6,911 bases of DNA from RYN-433 sp036558265 (GTDB lineage: Bacteria; Planctomycetota; Phycisphaerae; Tepidisphaerales; Tepidisphaeraceae). The stretch's first letter is position 1, and each line of letters opens with the position of its first letter. Below the pieces are notes generated by a model. It had not been told where the DNA came from. It worked only from the letters and a program-made list of their open reading frames with translations, and made no database searches. Position numbers and translations under genes: made by a program. Of the stretch, positions 5,986 to 6,911 are shown in pieces. The DNA is taken from NCBI GenBank assembly GCA_036558265.1, contig DATBFY010000602.1, positions 1 through 6,911 on the forward strand. Reading direction: 5' to 3'.

Positions 5986-6017
5986 AGCTTCGCCCCGCGC
6001 AAAACGAACCCAGACCA

Positions 6018-6037
6018 CCCGCCAAAACCCGCCAAAC
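6018..6037. repeat. Tandem decamer pair, CCCGCCAAAM
   Basis: Two adjacent 10-bp units, CCCGCCAAAA and CCCGCCAAAC, differ at one base. They sit between the first and second GCAAAACSAASCC copies. Confidence 0.55.
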
Positions 6038-6092
6038 TGCTCCAACCCGCACCGCTCGACGCGCCGGCGCAAAACCAAGCCAGATTTCCCCG

Positions 6093-6119
6093 CCGTGTAC
6101 TCCGCGTGCGCCGTGGTCC
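6093..6119. repeat. Nonamer array with CCGYG core, three units
   Basis: CCGTGTACT, CCGCGTGCG and CCGTGGTCC follow one another exactly at 9-bp spacing. Only the CCGYG start is constant. On the minus strand it reads as DHGARGVHGG, similar to peptides from ACCACGG-type dispersed repeats. Confidence 0.55.
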
Positions 6120-6157
6120 AACTTCCACCGGCAAAACGAACCCGGATCGCCCCACAA

Positions 6158-6192
6158 CTTTTGCCTTTTGCCCTTTGCCTTTTGCCTTTCAC
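6158..6192. repeat. Heptamer tandem array, CTTTTGC type, five units
   Basis: Five 7-bp units run from 6158 to 6192. Three are exactly CTTTTGC, one is CCTTTGC and the last is CTTTCAC. This is the third heptamer array of the window and again has its own word. It ends 29 bp before a candidate -35 box. Confidence 0.85.
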
Positions 6193-6214
6193 CCCCGCTT
6201 GGCACGTCCCCGCC

Positions 6215-6232
6215 CCAAGTTTGACTTACCCC
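6215..6232. promoter_or_regulatory. 18-bp motif CCARGTTTGACYTACCCC, copy 2
   Basis: This is the second copy of the motif at 2600-2617, here with AAGTTTGACTT as the palindromic core. It overlaps the TTGACT that could be the -35 box of the lipoprotein gene at 6325, so a protein bound here could block or aid transcription. Relative to its nearest gene its orientation is opposite to that of copy 1. Confidence 0.45.
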
Positions 6233-6249
6233 TCCCAAACCGTCAAAAT
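6221..6249 (+). promoter_or_regulatory. Candidate promoter for the 6325 lipoprotein gene
   Basis: TTGACT (6221-6226, five of six consensus bases) and CAAAAT (6244-6249, four of six) are separated by 17 bp. Transcription would start near 6256, giving a leader of about 70 nt. A competing -10-like TACACC lies at 6285-6290, without a -35 box. Confidence 0.4.
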
Positions 6250-6311
6250 TGCCGCCCAGAGGCGGATTTCGCCCTAATGGACGCTACACCCTTGACTTCC
6301 ACAACTTCGGC

Positions 6312-6316
6312 AGGAG
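6312..6316 (+). promoter_or_regulatory. Ribosome binding site fixing the start at 6325
   Basis: AGGAG lies 8 nt before the ATG at 6325. It decides this start, although the same frame is open upstream for over 500 bp. Confidence 0.75.
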
Positions 6317-6324
6317 ATCCCTCC

Positions 6325-6911
6325 ATGAAGTGCTCCCCCAGGCGGCGTGCGGTTCTGACGCTGGCGATCAGTGGGCTCGCGTTCACCCTCGCAGGCATCC
6401 TCGCCGGGTGCGGCGACGGCGACCAGCGCGCCGCCGACAAGCGCATCAGCAAGAGCGTCAATGAAGCCATCGAAAGCCGCCGAAACCCCACCACCCAGAA
6501 CGTCAACGCCGCCGTCACCGAGTTGACCAAGGCCGCCGGTGAGGCCGGCGCGTCCCTGGTCGGAAAGATCGAGGCCAAGTCCAACCTCGCCCAGGCCGAG
6601 ATGGAGGCCGGCGACCGCATCGTCCGCGACATCGACCGCCTCGACCCGCAGATCAACCAGGCCTCGTGGGAGATCAGTCAGACCGCCGGCCAGTTGCAGC
6701 GCCTGAGCGACAGCGCGACCGCCAGCGAATCGTCCAACCCCCAGGCCGTCCTCAAGGCGATCGGCGACAACCGCGCCCAGATGGTCGCGGCGGGCGAGGC
6801 CGCCTCGAAGAAGGTTGCCGAGCTGCAGTCGCAGATCGACCAGATCAAGGGCCAGGTCACGACCATGACCCAGCAGAAGGACGCCGCCGCCCAGCAGGCG
6901 GACGCGCTGTC
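6325..6911 (+). CDS. Coiled-coil lipoprotein, partial: C-terminus beyond window edge
   Basis: The first 195 residues are present. The N-terminus MKCSPRRRAVLTLAISGLAF leads through a hydrophobic stretch to a classical lipobox, ILAGC, with the lipidated Cys29. The RRRAVL near the start could be a twin-arginine motif, but the usual following pattern is incomplete and the Sec route is equally likely. The mature part is rich in Ala, Gln, Glu and Lys with few aromatic residues. Heptad-like spacing of Ile, Leu and Val at about 90-130 and 140-190 (VAELQSQIDQIKGQVTTMTQ at 164-183) predicts long coiled coils. It probably stands in the periplasm as a structural or spacer protein; no enzyme motif is seen. 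It is divergent from the lipoprotein gene at 3683-5281. The family is not recognised, and the missing C-terminus may hold a defining domain. Confidence 0.88.
   Translation, partial: MKCSPRRRAVLTLAISGLAFTLAGILAGCGDGDQRAADKRISKSVNEAIESRRNPTTQNVNAAVTELTKAAGEAGASLVGKIEAKSNLAQAEMEAGDRIVRDIDRLDPQINQASWEISQTAGQLQRLSDSATASESSNPQAVLKAIGDNRAQMVAAGEAASKKVAELQSQIDQIKGQVTTMTQQKDAAAQQADAL

Larger units (their letters stand above)
5999..6143. repeat. Three spaced copies of GCAAAACSAASCC
   Basis: GCAAAACGAACCC occurs exactly at 5999-6011 and 6131-6143, and as GCAAAACCAAGCC at 6069-6081. The starts are 70 and 62 bp apart. Copies 1 and 2 both continue with AGA one base later. Each interval carries different short-period filler: decamers in the first, a nonamer array in the second. 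The heptamer array follows the third copy. The arrangement looks like joints between repeat modules. Confidence 0.6.
5282..6324. other. Gene-poor, repeat-rich gap between divergent lipoprotein genes
   Basis: About 1 kb has no reading frame with protein-like composition. Frames on both strands translate to Pro/Arg/Thr-rich peptides. From about 5640 to 6240 the plus strand is rich in C and A and poor in G, which by itself keeps long frames open. This part is a mosaic of short repeats listed separately. The left part (5393-5640) holds a C-run near 5400-5408, two copies of TGGATCTT around 5478 and 5516, and a 7-bp GC hairpin (5622-5628 with 5636-5642). Promoters for both neighbours must lie in this gap. 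Confidence 0.7.

Noticed and set aside
5423..5986. 187-residue plus-strand frame in the divergent gap
   Set aside because: It is Pro/Arg/Ser-rich, passes through repeats and has no supported start.
6293..6298. TTGACT as a -35 box close to the lipoprotein start
   Set aside because: It lies about 27 nt before the ATG, leaving no room for a -10 box and transcript start before the ribosome binding site.

Overview
The window is GC-rich and reads like a chromosome segment of a planctomycete, probably of the Phycisphaerae type. The best taxonomic clue is the protein at 2833-3423. It ends in a double zinc knuckle, CPSCGYDLRATPERCPECG, a tail I associate strongly with that group. The membrane protein at 868-1614 also resembles a CxxC family I know mainly from planctomycetes. 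This assignment rests on remembered families and has not been searched.

Layout: five complete genes and one cut gene lie on the minus strand (1-5281). They are, from left to right, a PfkB-type sugar kinase cut by the window edge, an OsmC peroxiredoxin, a CxxC membrane protein, a zinc-ribbon SAM methyltransferase, a small membrane protein with the CPxCGYDLRATP tail, and a 532-residue probable lipoprotein of unknown function. A gap of about 1 kb (5282-6324) without a convincing gene separates these from a plus-strand gene at 6325. That gene encodes a coiled-coil lipoprotein and runs off the right edge. The lipoprotein genes at 3683-5281 and 6325-6911 are therefore divergent.

I see no pathway joining these genes and no defence, mobile or biosynthetic system. 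Spacing suggests only loose coupling: osmC starts 13 nt after the end of the upstream reading frame, and the sugar kinase starts 77 nt after osmC. OsmC is the only stress gene. Three neighbouring minus-strand genes carry paired CxxC motifs, but they look like separate families.

The unusual content is between the genes. Three unrelated 7-bp tandem arrays lie at 355-412, 922-963 and 6158-6192. Nonamer-like arrays lie at 5959-5985 and 6093-6119, and decamer pairs at 5899-5918 and 6018-6037. A GCAAAACSAASCC element occurs three times in 5999-6143, and a GC-rich inverted repeat lies at 5796-5858. One heptamer array forms a 15-bp perfect hairpin just before the sugar-kinase start, and another appears to be translated as the tail of the membrane protein. 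A 14-bp perfect inverted repeat (2705-2740) and an 18-bp motif present twice (2600-2617, 6215-6232) complete the regulatory-looking DNA.
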